Notes under the pieces: model-generated
Told to the model about the DNA's origin: nothing
Databases searched by the model: none
Seen by the model: only the letters and a program-made list of their open reading frames with translations
Source of the DNA: Pseudomonadota bacterium
GTDB lineage: Bacteria > Pseudomonadota > Alphaproteobacteria > Rhizobiales > Rhizobiaceae
Direction of reading: 5' to 3'
DNA length: 64,000 nucleotides
Assembly: GCA_023419535.1 (NCBI GenBank)
Contig: JAEZXX010000023.1
Coordinates: 62,001-126,000, forward strand
Translations under genes and position numbers: made by a program
In this document: piece after piece, positions 1 through 8,679 of the stretch
Layout: every line of letters begins with the position of its first letter
Numbering within the stretch: the stretch's first letter is position 1

Positions 1-30
1 GTGATCGACATCCGGGAGGGTTCGAGGTGA
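1..30 (+). CDS. possible 3' end of an upstream gene (partial)
   Basis: Frame 1 is open from the window edge and ends in a TGA at 28-30, reading VIDIREGSR. That TGA overlaps the GTG start of the next gene at 27-29, the same four-base GTGA overlap used elsewhere in this window. This is what an upstream operon gene would look like, but ten codons cannot identify it. It could also be a chance open frame. Confidence 0.3.
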   Translation: MIDIREGSR

Positions 31-767
31 CGCGTTTCGATCCCGCGGACGGCGCAAGGGCGCAGTCGCAGCGACTGGCCGCCGAACTGCGCCGCGGAAT
101 CCTCGCCGGCGAGCTGAAGGCCGGAGCCAAGCTGCCGACCGAGGCGGAACTGAGCGAACGCTACGGACTGAGCCGCCCTTCCGTGCGCGAGGCCATCGCC
201 ATCCTGCGCAGCCAGGATCTGGCGGAGTCGCGCCGCGGCTCGGGCTCCTACATCACCGCGCGGCCCCGGATCGAATTGCGCCTCGCCTTGCCGGCGGACA
301 CGATCGAGGCGGTGGTCCGGATGATCGAACTGCGTCGCGCGGTGGAGTGCGAGGCGACGCGGCTCGCCGCCATCCGCCGCTCCGCCGCGGCTTTGGGGGA
401 GATGCGCGGCGCGATCGATGCGATCGTGGCCGCGGAGGCGGACGGGCGGGACGGGGTCGCCGAGGACATGCGCTTCCACCGGCTGATCGCCGAGGCGGCC
501 GACAATCCCTATCTCGAGCAGATGCACGACGCCTGCCAGAGCGTGCTTCTGCAGGCCATGCGCTCCACCCGGGCCAACGAGCGCCGCGACCCGGCTCTGC
601 GCGAGGAGGTGCATCGCGAGCACGGGCGCATCCTCCTCGCCATTTCCGCTGGGGAAGGCGACTGGGCCGCCGGCGCCATGGCCACCCATCTGGCCGGCGC
701 CGAGCGCCGGCTCCGGTCCTACGACGCTTCGCCGGACCCAATGGCCGCACCGCCCGCTGCCGACTGA
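27..767 (+). CDS. GntR-family transcriptional regulator, FadR/FCD subfamily
   Basis: A 246-residue DNA-binding regulator that probably responds to a sugar acid or a pathway intermediate. The N-terminal winged helix-turn-helix (about residues 13-75) has the GntR pattern KLPTEAELSERYGLSRPSVREA. The C-terminal FCD domain shows the usual helical histidine/acidic metal-site elements (FHRLIAEAADNPYL, HREHGRILLAI, MATHLAGAERRL). Start GTG 27 follows a GGGAGGG ribosome site. The gene lies 33 bp upstream of the LtnD-OtnK-OtnC-OtnI genes on the same strand, so it most likely controls that operon. The effector is unknown. Confidence 0.88.
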   Translation: MTRFDPADGARAQSQRLAAELRRGILAGELKAGAKLPTEAELSERYGLSRPSVREAIAILRSQDLAESRRGSGSYITARPRIELRLALPADTIEAVVRMIELRRAVECEATRLAAIRRSAAALGEMRGAIDAIVAAEADGRDGVAEDMRFHRLIAEAADNPYLEQMHDACQSVLLQAMRSTRANERRDPALREEVHREHGRILLAISAGEGDWAAGAMATHLAGAERRLRSYDASPDPMAAPPAAD

Positions 768-800
768 ATTTCGACGTCCAGACAAGGAGGAAACGAGACC

Positions 801-1715
801 ATGGTTGAACCGCACACCCCCCTTCGCGCCGGCGTGATCGGCCTCGGCTCCATGGGGCTCGGCATGGCCCGCTCGCTGGCGCGCGCGGGCATCGAGACCT
901 GGGGCTGCGATCTGAATCCCGCAGCGTGCGAGGCGCTGGCGGCCGAAGGCGGGCAGGTCGCCGCCTCGCCCGCCGAGATCGGCGCGAAGGTCGACGTCCT
1001 CTTCTGCGTCGTGGTGAACATGGAGCAGGCCGAAGCGGTTCTCCTCGGTGCCGACGGCGCTGCGGCGGCGATGGCGCCCGGGTCGGTGGTCGTCCAATGC
1101 GCGACCTGCGCGCCCGACGCGGTCCGAGCCCTCGCCGCCCGGATCGAACCGAGCGGCGTCCTCTTCATCGACGGGCCGATCTCCGGCGGCTCGGTGAAGG
1201 CGCATGACGGGCAGATCACGGTGATGGCGTCCGGCCCGCTTACCGCATTCGAACGGGCCGCCCCGGCCCTCGAAGCCGTCGCCGCGCGGGTGTTCGATCT
1301 CGGCACGCAGATCGGGGCCGGCTCGCAGGTCAAGCTCGTCAACCAGCTGCTCGCCGGCGTCCACATCGCGGCCGCCGCGGAGGCGATGGCCTACGGCATC
1401 AGCGGCGGTTGCGACCCCAAGGCGCTCTTCGAAGTGATCACCGCGAGCGCCGGCAACTCCTTCATGTTCGAGAACCGCGTCCCTCACATCCTGGAGGACG
1501 ACTACGCGCCCCGTTCGGCCGTCGACATCTTCGTCAAGGATCTCGGCCTCGTCCACAACAGCGCGCTCGCCCGCAAATTCCCGCTGCCCCTCGCGGCGCA
1601 GGCGCTCACCATGTTCACCCAGGCCTCCGCCATGGGCCTCGGTCGCGAGGACGACGCGGCGGTCGTCAAGATCTTCCCCGGGGTCGAGCTGCCTCGGAAG
1701 GAGGCCGACCGGTGA
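801..1715 (+). CDS. ltnD: L-threonate dehydrogenase-like NAD(P)-dependent oxidoreductase
   Basis: A 304-residue member of the 3-hydroxyisobutyrate dehydrogenase superfamily. The N-terminal Rossmann motif VIGLGSMGLGMARSL (about residues 12-26) binds NAD(P). The family motif DGPISGGSVKAHDGQ and the catalytic lysine K178 in GSQVKLVNQLLAG are intact. In LtnD-OtnK-OtnC-OtnI pathways this enzyme oxidises L-threonate to 2-oxo-tetronate. The three following genes match those partners in order, which is the main reason for this substrate over other beta-hydroxy acids. The ATG at 801 has an AAGGAGGAAA ribosome site. The stop overlaps the GTG of the kinase gene by four bases. Confidence 0.82.
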   Translation: MVEPHTPLRAGVIGLGSMGLGMARSLARAGIETWGCDLNPAACEALAAEGGQVAASPAEIGAKVDVLFCVVVNMEQAEAVLLGADGAAAAMAPGSVVVQCATCAPDAVRALAARIEPSGVLFIDGPISGGSVKAHDGQITVMASGPLTAFERAAPALEAVAARVFDLGTQIGAGSQVKLVNQLLAGVHIAAAAEAMAYGISGGCDPKALFEVITASAGNSFMFENRVPHILEDDYAPRSAVDIFVKDLGLVHNSALARKFPLPLAAQALTMFTQASAMGLGREDDAAVVKIFPGVELPRKEADR

Positions 1716-2983
1716 GCGCGAAACTGCGCCTCGGCTGCATCGCCGACGACTTCACGGGCGCCACGGATCTGGCCAGCCAGCTCGTCTCCGCCGGCATGGC
1801 CGTGGTTCAGACCATCGGCGTTCCGGCGGGCCCGCTCGATGCCGACTGCGACGCCGTCGTGGTCTCGCTGAAGTCGCGCACCATCGACCCGAAGGAGGCC
1901 GCGCGCCAGTCGCTGGAGGCGCTGGAGTGGCTGCGGGCACAGGGCGCCGAGCGCTTCTACTTCAAATATTGCTCCACTTTCGATTCGACCGACCGCGGCA
2001 ACATCGGTCCGGTGGCCGACGCCCTTCTGGACGCGCTGGGGGACGAGTTCACCATCGCCGTACCGGCGCTGCCGGCCAACCGGCGCACGGTCTACAACGG
2101 CTATCTCTTCGCCGACGACGTGCTGCTCAACGAGAGCGGGATGCAGGACCATCCGCTGACGCCGATGCGCGACGCGTTCCTGCCACGGGTGCTGCAGCCG
2201 CAGACGCGCCGCACGGTCGGGCTCGTCAGCCACCATGCCACCGCCAAAGGCGGGGCTGCGGTCGCCGCACGCATCGCCGAGTTGCGCGCGCAGGGCGTCG
2301 GCATCGCGGTGTGCGATACGCTGGACCGCTCGGACCTCGAGGCGATCGCGGAGGGCGCGCGGGACCTCAAGCTCGTCACCGGCGGCTCCGGCCTCGGCCT
2401 GACGCTGCCTCAAACCCTCGAGGGTTTCACCGCGCGCGCCGACGCGGCCGCGCTCGACCGGATCGAGGGCCGATCCCTGATCCTCGCGGGCAGCTGCTCG
2501 CGTGCGACCCTCGCGCAGGTCGATGCCGCCAAGGCGCGCGTTCCGGCCATGGCCGTGGAGGTCGAGCAACTGTTCGCCGATTTCGACGCGCATCTGGAGG
2601 AGCTAGCGGCCTTCGCGACGACCCGCCTCGGCGAGGGACCGGTGCTCCTCTACGCATCCATGCCGGCGGGGCAGCTTCGCGACGTGCAGACGCGCTTCGG
2701 CGTCGAGACGTCCGGCGAGATCGTGGAGCGCGCGCTCGCGGCCCTCGCGTCGCGGCTGGTGTCCGACGGCGGTGTGCGCCGCCTCGTAATCGCGGGCGGC
2801 GAGACGTCCGGCGCGGTGGTCGGCGCGCTGGGCGTGTCCGGTCTGCGGATCGGGCCGACGATCGACCCCGGCGTGCCCTGGACGCAGGCCACCTGGGCCG
2901 GCCAGCCGCTGGCCCTTGCGCTGAAATCGGGCAATTTCGGCGGACCCGACTTCCTGACCCGTGCCTTCGAGGTGCTTCCATGA
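1712..2983 (+). CDS. otnK: 3-oxo-tetronate kinase (DUF1537 four-carbon acid sugar kinase)
   Basis: A 423-residue two-domain kinase. The N-terminal sugar-binding domain begins with ADDFTGATD (residues 11-19). The C-terminal nucleotide-binding domain carries GGETS (362-366) and ends with a KSGNFGGPDF segment typical of the family. DUF1537 kinases phosphorylate 3-oxo-tetronates at the 4-position, giving the substrate for OtnC. The start is GTG 1712, four bases inside the previous gene; the open frame continues further upstream, but that part is out-of-frame LtnD coding sequence. The 3' end overlaps otnC by four bases, so translation of the three genes is probably coupled. Confidence 0.9.
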   Translation: MSAKLRLGCIADDFTGATDLASQLVSAGMAVVQTIGVPAGPLDADCDAVVVSLKSRTIDPKEAARQSLEALEWLRAQGAERFYFKYCSTFDSTDRGNIGPVADALLDALGDEFTIAVPALPANRRTVYNGYLFADDVLLNESGMQDHPLTPMRDAFLPRVLQPQTRRTVGLVSHHATAKGGAAVAARIAELRAQGVGIAVCDTLDRSDLEAIAEGARDLKLVTGGSGLGLTLPQTLEGFTARADAAALDRIEGRSLILAGSCSRATLAQVDAAKARVPAMAVEVEQLFADFDAHLEELAAFATTRLGEGPVLLYASMPAGQLRDVQTRFGVETSGEIVERALAALASRLVSDGGVRRLVIAGGETSGAVVGALGVSGLRIGPTIDPGVPWTQATWAGQPLALALKSGNFGGPDFLTRAFEVLP

Positions 2984-3627
2984 GCCTTGGCCTCGAAAGC
3001 TGCCTGCGCGACGCGATCTGCCGGATCGGGCGCGAGTTCCGCGCTCTCGGCCTCGCCCCCGGAACCTCCGGCAACATCAGCGCCAAGCTCGACGACGGCT
3101 GGCTGATGACGCCCACCAACGTCGCGCTCGGCGATCTCGATCCGGCGCGGATCTCCAAGCTCGGCTGGGACGGCGAGGTTCTGGGCGGCGACAAGCCGAC
3201 GAAGGAAGCCTTCCTTCACCGCGCCTTCTACGAGAACCGGCCGGAGGCAGGCGCGGTCGTCCATCTCCATGCCACCCACTCCACCGCCCTCTCCTGCCTG
3301 GAGGGGCTGGACGAGGATTCGTGCATCGCGCCCATCACGCCCTACTTCGTCATGCGCGTCGGGCGCCTGCCGCTTCTGCCCTATTTCAGGCCCGGCGATC
3401 CGGCGATGGGCGAAGCGGTCGCGAAGGTCGCGCCTCATCGCGCCGCGGTGCTTCTCGCCAATCACGGTCCCGTCGTGTCCGGGCCGACGCTGGAAGCCGC
3501 GCAAAGCGCCATGGAGGAGCTGGAGGAGACGGCCCGCCTGACGCTCCTCCTGCACGGACGGACGGTGCGCACGCTCGGCGAGGCCGAGATCCAGCCGCTT
3601 CGCGACGCCTTCAAGGCCGTCTGGTAG
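2980..3627 (+). CDS. otnC: 3-oxo-tetronate 4-phosphate decarboxylase (class II aldolase family)
   Basis: A 215-residue class II aldolase/adducin-fold enzyme. Metal-binding histidines are visible in VVHLHATHS (H95, H97) and LLANHGPVV (H162), with acidic E76 in KPTKEAFLH. The phosphate-binding PGTSGNISAK lies at residues 27-36. OtnC decarboxylates 3-oxo-tetronate 4-phosphate to dihydroxyacetone phosphate. Length and motifs match OtnC better than fuculose-phosphate aldolases, and the position directly after the DUF1537 kinase supports it. ATG 2980 overlaps the kinase stop. Confidence 0.88.
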   Translation: MSLGLESCLRDAICRIGREFRALGLAPGTSGNISAKLDDGWLMTPTNVALGDLDPARISKLGWDGEVLGGDKPTKEAFLHRAFYENRPEAGAVVHLHATHSTALSCLEGLDEDSCIAPITPYFVMRVGRLPLLPYFRPGDPAMGEAVAKVAPHRAAVLLANHGPVVSGPTLEAAQSAMEELEETARLTLLLHGRTVRTLGEAEIQPLRDAFKAVW

Positions 3628-3653
3628 CCACGATCCGCGCGAAGGAGACCGAC

Positions 3654-4427
3654 ATGCCGCGCTTTGCCGCCAACCTCACCATGATGTTCAACGAAGTGCC
3701 CTTCCTCGAGCGCTTCGGCCACGCCGCGAGCGCCGGGTTCTCCGGCGTCGAGTTCCTGTTCCCCTACGAATGGGACGCCTCGGCGATCGCGGCGGAGCTC
3801 AAACGTCACGGGCTGACGCAGGCGCTCTTCAACCTGCCGCCGGGCGACTGGGCGGCGGGCGAACGGGGTCTGGCGGGCCTTCCGGGCCGCGAGGCCGACT
3901 TCGCGCGGAGCGTCGAGAGCGCCATCGGCTACGCGAGGGCGCTGGGCTGCCAGCGTCTGCACGCCATGGCGGGCCTCGTGCCGGCCGGCGCCGACCGGAT
4001 GGAGCATTGGAAGGTCTACAAGGCCAACCTCGCCCGCGCCGCGCAACGCCTCGCGCAGGAGGGGCTCGCCCTCCTGGTCGAGCCGATCAACACGCGCGAC
4101 ATGCCGGGCTACCTTCTGAACCACCAGCGCGAGGCCCACGCGCTCGTGAAGGAGATCGGCGCATCGAACCTGAGGGTCCAGATGGACTTCTACCACGCAC
4201 AGATCATGGACGGGGATCTATGGCGCCTGTTCGAAGCGCATCGGGACACCGTCGGCCACATCCAGATCGCCTCGGTTCCCGACCGGCACGAGCCGGACGA
4301 GGGCGAGGTCAACTATCCCTGGCTCTTCGAGCGGCTGGACGCCGCCGGCTACGACGGCTGGATCGGCTGCGAGTATCGTCCCCGCGCCAACACCCGTGCC
4401 GGACTGTCATGGCTGCCGACTCGATGA
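3654..4427 (+). CDS. otnI: 2-oxo-tetronate isomerase (hydroxypyruvate isomerase family)
   Basis: A 257-residue AP-endonuclease-2-type TIM barrel. It begins with PRFAANLTMMFNEVPFLERF and carries the family metal and active-site strands VEPINTRDMPGY, QMDFYHAQIMDGD and GWIGCEYRP. OtnI interconverts 2-oxo- and 3-oxo-tetronate, linking LtnD to OtnK. It is closely related to hydroxypyruvate isomerase (Hyi), which is the main alternative name; the operon context favours OtnI. ATG 3654 follows GAAGGAG. It is the last gene of the leftmost operon and meets the next gene tail to tail across 31 bp. Confidence 0.85.
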   Translation: MPRFAANLTMMFNEVPFLERFGHAASAGFSGVEFLFPYEWDASAIAAELKRHGLTQALFNLPPGDWAAGERGLAGLPGREADFARSVESAIGYARALGCQRLHAMAGLVPAGADRMEHWKVYKANLARAAQRLAQEGLALLVEPINTRDMPGYLLNHQREAHALVKEIGASNLRVQMDFYHAQIMDGDLWRLFEAHRDTVGHIQIASVPDRHEPDEGEVNYPWLFERLDAAGYDGWIGCEYRPRANTRAGLSWLPTR

Positions 4428-4458
4428 CGCCGAGAGACCGGTCGAAAGAGCGGGCGGG

Positions 4459-5184
4459 TCAGGATGCGGCGCTCATGACTTCGATCGTCGTGCGGTGGAT
4501 GCGATCGAGATGGCGCGCCATGGCCGTCTCGGCCGCATCGGCGTCGCGCCGGAGGAAGCCGTCGAGGATGGCCTCGTGGTCGGAGACGCTCAGCTCGACG
4601 GCGGCATCTCCGAGCAGGACGCGTCGCCGGTAGTCGAGGCCGAACGAGTAGGAGCGGTTCAGAAACTCCTCCAGCATCGGGTTGCCGGCCGCGCGGTAGA
4701 TCGCGCTGTGGAACTCGGCGTCCGAGATCTGGAAGCGCACAGGGTCGGCCGTCATCTCGCGCTGCGCATCGACCAGACGCCGCAGCCGGAGGAGATCCTC
4801 CTCGCCGATGCGCTCGACGGCGATCCGGATCGTCGGGAGTTCCACGATGCGCCGCGCCTCGAAGACGTGCTTTTCCCCTTCCGGCGAGGCGGCCTGCAGC
4901 GAGGATTGAGGGGCCCGGTGGAAGTGCGCCGAGTCGCGGACCCGCGTCCGGCTGCCCTGCGAGATCTCCACCATCCCGCGCGCCGCGAGCATCTGGATCG
5001 CACCGCGGATCGTCTCCCGGCTCACCTCCAGGGTCGCCGCCAGTTCGCGCTCGCTCGGAAGTTCGTCCCCGCCCTGGAGCAGACCCGACTGAACCATCGA
5101 GGTGATGCGGTCGCAGACCTGATCGCGGATCGTGCGCTTGGCCAGATTGGTCTTCAAGGATCCAAGGTCGATGACCGGGTTCAT
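4459..5184 (-). CDS. GntR-family transcriptional regulator, FadR/FCD subfamily
   Basis: A 241-residue regulator with an N-terminal winged helix (ELPSERELAATLEVSRETIR) and a C-terminal FCD domain with metal-site histidines (DAEFHSAIYRAAGNP, SVSDHEAIL, ARHLDRIH). The ATG at 5184 follows AGGGGAGGC; an in-frame extension to 5274 is open but lacks a better ribosome site and would run through the divergent promoter. The gene is divergent from pdxA2, so it most likely regulates the PdxA2/dehydratase/TTT genes and itself through the dyad at 5265-5278. It is only distantly similar to the FadR protein at 27-767. Confidence 0.87.
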   Translation of the reverse strand: MNPVIDLGSLKTNLAKRTIRDQVCDRITSMVQSGLLQGGDELPSERELAATLEVSRETIRGAIQMLAARGMVEISQGSRTRVRDSAHFHRAPQSSLQAASPEGEKHVFEARRIVELPTIRIAVERIGEEDLLRLRRLVDAQREMTADPVRFQISDAEFHSAIYRAAGNPMLEEFLNRSYSFGLDYRRRVLLGDAAVELSVSDHEAILDGFLRRDADAAETAMARHLDRIHRTTIEVMSAAS

Positions 5185-5262
5185 GTCCGCCTCCCCTGCG
5201 ATGTGTCGAGCCGTCCTATCATGATCTTCGCGGCTGGTCGACTGGTTTGGTGATTGGGCCAC

Positions 5263-5291
5263 TTGACAGTCCACTGTCGTTCGGGAATTGT
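5263..5291 (+). promoter_or_regulatory. candidate promoter and overlapping operator for pdxA2
   Basis: A consensus -35 TTGACA (5263-5268) is followed after 17 bp by a weak -10 (AATTGT, 5286-5291), 40 bp upstream of the pdxA2 ATG. The -35 overlaps a perfect dyad GACAGT-CC-ACTGTC at 5265-5278. A repressor bound there would occlude RNA polymerase. The divergently encoded FadR-type regulator is the natural candidate. This is inferred from position and symmetry only. Confidence 0.45.
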
Positions 5292-5330
5292 GCTCTCGGA
5301 AACGGACCTCGGCCCGTTGGGAGGAACACC

Positions 5331-6329
5331 ATGAACGCTCGAATTGCCGCCGTGCTCGGCGACCCCGCCGGGATCGGCCCGGAACTCATCGCCAGGCTCT
5401 TCGCCGAGCCGGAAAACCGCTCGAGGGCGTCGCTCTACCTGCTGGCCGACCGGGCCGAAGCGGAGGCGGGCATGGCCGTCGCGGGCTTGCGCTATCCGCT
5501 GGAGACCGTGCGCTCCTTCGAGGAGGTCGTTTCGCCGGGAACCGTCGCGCTGATCGAACATGCCGGGAACGCACCGTTCGAGCGCGCGGTCGCGACCGCC
5601 AACGGCGGCGAGTACAGCCTGCGGACCTTGGGCGCCGCCGTCGAGGCCGCCCGCGCCGGCGTCGTGGACGGCGTCCTCTTCGGACCCCTGAACAAGAGTT
5701 CCATGCATCAGGCGGGCCTCGCCCACGAGGACGAGAGCCAGTGGTTCGCCCATCTTCTGGGCGTCACCGAACCGCACGGCGAACTGAACGTCCTCGACGG
5801 CCTTTGGACGACCCGCGTGACCTCGCATGTGGCGCTGAAGGACGTGGCGGGGCTGATCACCCGCGAGCGCATTCTCGATGCGATCCGCCTCGCCTTCTCG
5901 ACGCTCGCCACGGCCGGTGTCGCGGCGCCCCGCGTCGCCGTCTGCGGCCTCAACCCGCACAACGGCGACAACGGCTCGTTCGGGCGTGAGGAGATCGAGG
6001 TGATCGGCCCGGCCGTCGAGGCGGCCAAGGCCGCCGGTTTCCCGGTCACGGGGCCCTTCCCCGCCGACACGATCTTCCTGAAGGCCAAGGAGATCGACGC
6101 GATCGTGACGATGTATCATGACCAGGGCCAGATCGCGATGAAGCTGATGGGCTTCTGGCGCGGCGTGACCGTCCACGGCGGCCTGCCGGTGCCGATCACG
6201 ACGCCGGCGCACGGCACCGCCTTCGATATCCAGGGCCAGGGCAAGGCCAATGTCGGCGCCACGCAGGCGGCCTTCGACATCTGCGTCGCCATGGCCGAGA
6301 GCCGCCGCCGCGAGCGTCTGGCCGCCTGA
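5331..6329 (+). CDS. pdxA2: PdxA2-type four-carbon acid sugar phosphate dehydrogenase (PdxA family)
   Basis: A 332-residue PdxA-fold NAD-dependent dehydrogenase. It shows GDPAGIGPEL near the N terminus, NKSSMHQAGLAHEDE and MYHDQGQIAMK (metal-binding histidines), and GTAFDIQGQGKANVGA at the C terminus. True PdxA oxidises 4-hydroxythreonine 4-phosphate in vitamin B6 synthesis. PdxA2 proteins oxidise and decarboxylate D-threonate or D-erythronate 4-phosphate to dihydroxyacetone phosphate. The location among sugar-acid genes rather than beside ksgA/pdxJ favours PdxA2. ATG 5331 follows GGGAGGAAC. No dedicated second DUF1537 kinase is beside it, so the source of its phosphorylated substrate is open. 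Confidence 0.8.
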   Translation: MNARIAAVLGDPAGIGPELIARLFAEPENRSRASLYLLADRAEAEAGMAVAGLRYPLETVRSFEEVVSPGTVALIEHAGNAPFERAVATANGGEYSLRTLGAAVEAARAGVVDGVLFGPLNKSSMHQAGLAHEDESQWFAHLLGVTEPHGELNVLDGLWTTRVTSHVALKDVAGLITRERILDAIRLAFSTLATAGVAAPRVAVCGLNPHNGDNGSFGREEIEVIGPAVEAAKAAGFPVTGPFPADTIFLKAKEIDAIVTMYHDQGQIAMKLMGFWRGVTVHGGLPVPITTPAHGTAFDIQGQGKANVGATQAAFDICVAMAESRRRERLAA

Positions 6330-6370
6330 ACTCCGCCCCTTTCGTCCGACTGCCCCTGAAAGCGATCCCG

Positions 6371-7543
6371 ATGAAGATCAAGAGCGTCCGCACGCGCGTC
6401 TACGAATGGACCGGCAAGGTCGTGCCGCCCGCAGCCAATTTCTGCACCAACGCCTCGGACCCGCACTTCGAGCGCGGCGACGCGATGGGCTCGTTCCGCT
6501 TCCACTCCTGGCTGGTCTGCGAGGTGGAGACGGAGGACGGCACGATCGGCCTCGGCAACGCCGCCCTCGCCCCGCGCATCGTGAAGGAGGCGATCGACGG
6601 CTACTACGCGCCCCTCGTCGTCGGCGAGGACCCGTTCGACTACGCCTACATCTGGGAGAAGATGTACCGGCGCTCGCATGCCTGGGGCCGCAAGGGTATC
6701 GGCATGACCGCGATCTCGGCGATCGACATCGCGATCTGGGACCTGATGGGCAAGCTCGCCGGCAAACCCGTCTTCAAGCTCCTCGGCGGCCGGACCAAGG
6801 AGAAGATCCCCGTCTACTACTCCAAGCTCTACGCTGGCCCGGTGGAGGAGATGCAGCGCGAGGCCGAGGCGGCGCTGAAGAACGGCTACAAGGGCTTCAA
6901 GACCCGCTTCGGCTACGGCCCGAAGGACGGCATGCCCGGCATGCGCGAGAATCTGAAGCGCGTCGAGGCGATGCGCGAGGTCCTCGGCTACGACGTCGAC
7001 CTCATGCTCGAATGCTACATGGGCTGGAACCTCGACTACACCAAGCGGATGCTGCCCAAGCTCGCGCCCTTCGAGCCGCGCTGGCTGGAAGAGCCGGTGA
7101 TCGCCGACGACGTGAACGGCTATCGCGAACTCAACAGCATGAACATCGTCCCGATCTCGGGCGGCGAGCACGAGTTCTCGCTGATCGGCTGCGCGGACCT
7201 GATCCGCTCGGGCGCCGTCAGCGTCCTGCAGTACGACACCAACCGCGTCGGCGGCATCACGGCCGCGCAGAAGATCAACGCGGTCGCCGAGGCCTTCCAG
7301 GTGCCGGTGATCCCGCATGCCGGGCAGATGCACAACTACCACCTGACCATGGCGAACGTGAACTGCCCGATCTCGGAGTACTTCCCCGTCCACGACGTCG
7401 AGGTCGGCAACGAGCTCTTCTACTACGTCTTCAAGGGCGAGCCTGACGCCGTCGACGGCTTCCTGCAGCTCGACGACGACAAGCCGGGCCTCGGCATCGA
7501 GCTGAACGAGGACCACCTCGCCGACTTCCGGATCATCGGCTGA
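6371..7543 (+). CDS. enolase-superfamily acid-sugar dehydratase (mandelate racemase subgroup, RhmD-like)
   Basis: A 390-residue protein with an N-terminal capping domain and a C-terminal barrel. Likely metal ligands are E214 (LMLECYMGWN), E240 (RWLEEP) and E266 (SGGEHEFS). The catalytic histidine is probably H316 in IPHAGQMHNYH, as in L-rhamnonate dehydratase. Such enzymes remove water from an acid sugar to give a 2-keto-3-deoxy acid sugar. The substrate cannot be read from sequence; a sugar acid imported by the adjacent TTT system is likely. It lies 41 bp after pdxA2 and 10 bp before the FAH-fold gene, so the pair probably act in sequence. Confidence 0.78.
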   Translation: MKIKSVRTRVYEWTGKVVPPAANFCTNASDPHFERGDAMGSFRFHSWLVCEVETEDGTIGLGNAALAPRIVKEAIDGYYAPLVVGEDPFDYAYIWEKMYRRSHAWGRKGIGMTAISAIDIAIWDLMGKLAGKPVFKLLGGRTKEKIPVYYSKLYAGPVEEMQREAEAALKNGYKGFKTRFGYGPKDGMPGMRENLKRVEAMREVLGYDVDLMLECYMGWNLDYTKRMLPKLAPFEPRWLEEPVIADDVNGYRELNSMNIVPISGGEHEFSLIGCADLIRSGAVSVLQYDTNRVGGITAAQKINAVAEAFQVPVIPHAGQMHNYHLTMANVNCPISEYFPVHDVEVGNELFYYVFKGEPDAVDGFLQLDDDKPGLGIELNEDHLADFRIIG

Positions 7544-7553
7544 GGGCGGCGGG

Positions 7554-8564
7554 ATGAACGACAACGCCTTCAACCTCGTCCAGTTCGTGGACGTCGACGG
7601 CGGGCGGGCGCTCGCGCTGGTCAGCAACGACGGCCGCCAGCTGCGGCTCCTCGACGGGGTCGAGACCACGCTCGATCTGGCCGCGGAGGCGGACGGCACA
7701 GGCGAGCGCCTTTGCGAGGCCGCAGCGCGTCGGCTCGGAACCCGGACGGCCGACTACGGCGCCGTCGTGGCGGAGGGTCGCCTGCTCGCCCCGATCGACC
7801 ATCCTGAGCCCGCGCGGCTCCACGTCACCGGCACGGGACTGACCCATCTCGGCAGCGCCTCGACGCGCGACGCCATGCACGCTGCTGCGAGCGCCGGCCC
7901 CGAGACCGATTCCATGCGTATGTTCCGCCTCGGCCTCGACGGCGGGCGGCCGGCGCAGGGCGCGGTCGGCGCGCAGCCCGAATGGTTCTACAAGGGCAAC
8001 GGCCACACGGTGGTCGCGCCCGAGGCGCCGCTCGTCAGCCCTGCCTTCGCCGAGGACGGCGGCGAGGAGCCCGAGCTCGCGCTGGTCTACTGGATCGACG
8101 GCCACGGCGTGCCCCGCCGGCTCGGCGCCGCGCTCGGCAACGAGTTCTCCGACCACGTCACCGAGAAGGGCAACTACCTCTGGCTCGCCCATTCCAAGCT
8201 GCGCCAGAGCAGCTTCGGACCCGAGCTGCGCCTCGGCGACGTCCCAGCGGACATCAGAGGGGTCAGCCGCATCGTGCGGGACGGCGAGGCGATCTGGGAG
8301 AAGCCCTTCGCGACGGGCGAGGACAACATGTCCCACACCATCGCCAATCTCGAGCACCACCATTTCAAATACGCGCACAACCGCCGCCCAGGCGACGTCC
8401 ACGTCCACTTCCTCGGCACCGCGACGCTCAGCTTCGCGGACGGGGTGCGGGCGCAGGACGGGGACGTGTTCGAGATCGAGGCGCCCGGCTTCGGTCGGCC
8501 CCTGCGCAATCCGCTCTCCCGCGAGGCGGACGCGTCCGGCACCCATGCGGCCAAGCCGCTCTAA
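7554..8564 (+). CDS. GguC/AraD1-family protein (fumarylacetoacetate hydrolase fold)
   Basis: A 336-residue FAH-superfamily protein of the GguC/AraD1 type, recognised by TGTGLTHLGSASTRDAMH and the metal-binding EPELALVYWIDG region followed by GNEFSDHVTEKGNYLW. Related FAH-fold enzymes dehydrate or hydrolyse 2-keto-3-deoxy acid sugars. Directly after an acid-sugar dehydratase, the best inference is a second dehydration or cleavage of its 2-keto-3-deoxy product. The exact reaction is not assigned. ATG 7554 lies 10 bp after the preceding stop with GGCGGG upstream. Confidence 0.72.
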   Translation: MNDNAFNLVQFVDVDGGRALALVSNDGRQLRLLDGVETTLDLAAEADGTGERLCEAAARRLGTRTADYGAVVAEGRLLAPIDHPEPARLHVTGTGLTHLGSASTRDAMHAAASAGPETDSMRMFRLGLDGGRPAQGAVGAQPEWFYKGNGHTVVAPEAPLVSPAFAEDGGEEPELALVYWIDGHGVPRRLGAALGNEFSDHVTEKGNYLWLAHSKLRQSSFGPELRLGDVPADIRGVSRIVRDGEAIWEKPFATGEDNMSHTIANLEHHHFKYAHNRRPGDVHVHFLGTATLSFADGVRAQDGDVFEIEAPGFGRPLRNPLSREADASGTHAAKPL

Positions 8565-8584
8565 CCAGCAGACGCACGGGGCCG

Positions 8585-8646
8585 CGACCGGGGGAGCGGT
8601 CGGGAACCGCGCGGAAACGATCGGACGGGTGGCCGCCTAACCACCC
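8585..8646 (+). other. two stem-loops between the catabolic genes and the TTT transporter
   Basis: The 115-bp gap holds a perfect hairpin CGACCG/CGGTCG (8585-8590 and 8597-8602) and another GGGTGG/CCACCC (8627-8632 and 8641-8646). Neither has a T tract. They may set the ratio of enzymes to transporter by attenuating transcription or protecting a 3' end, but short stems also arise by chance at this base composition. Confidence 0.3.
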
Positions 8647-8679
8647 ATCGGCCATCGCGCCGTCAGAGGAGGAATGAAC

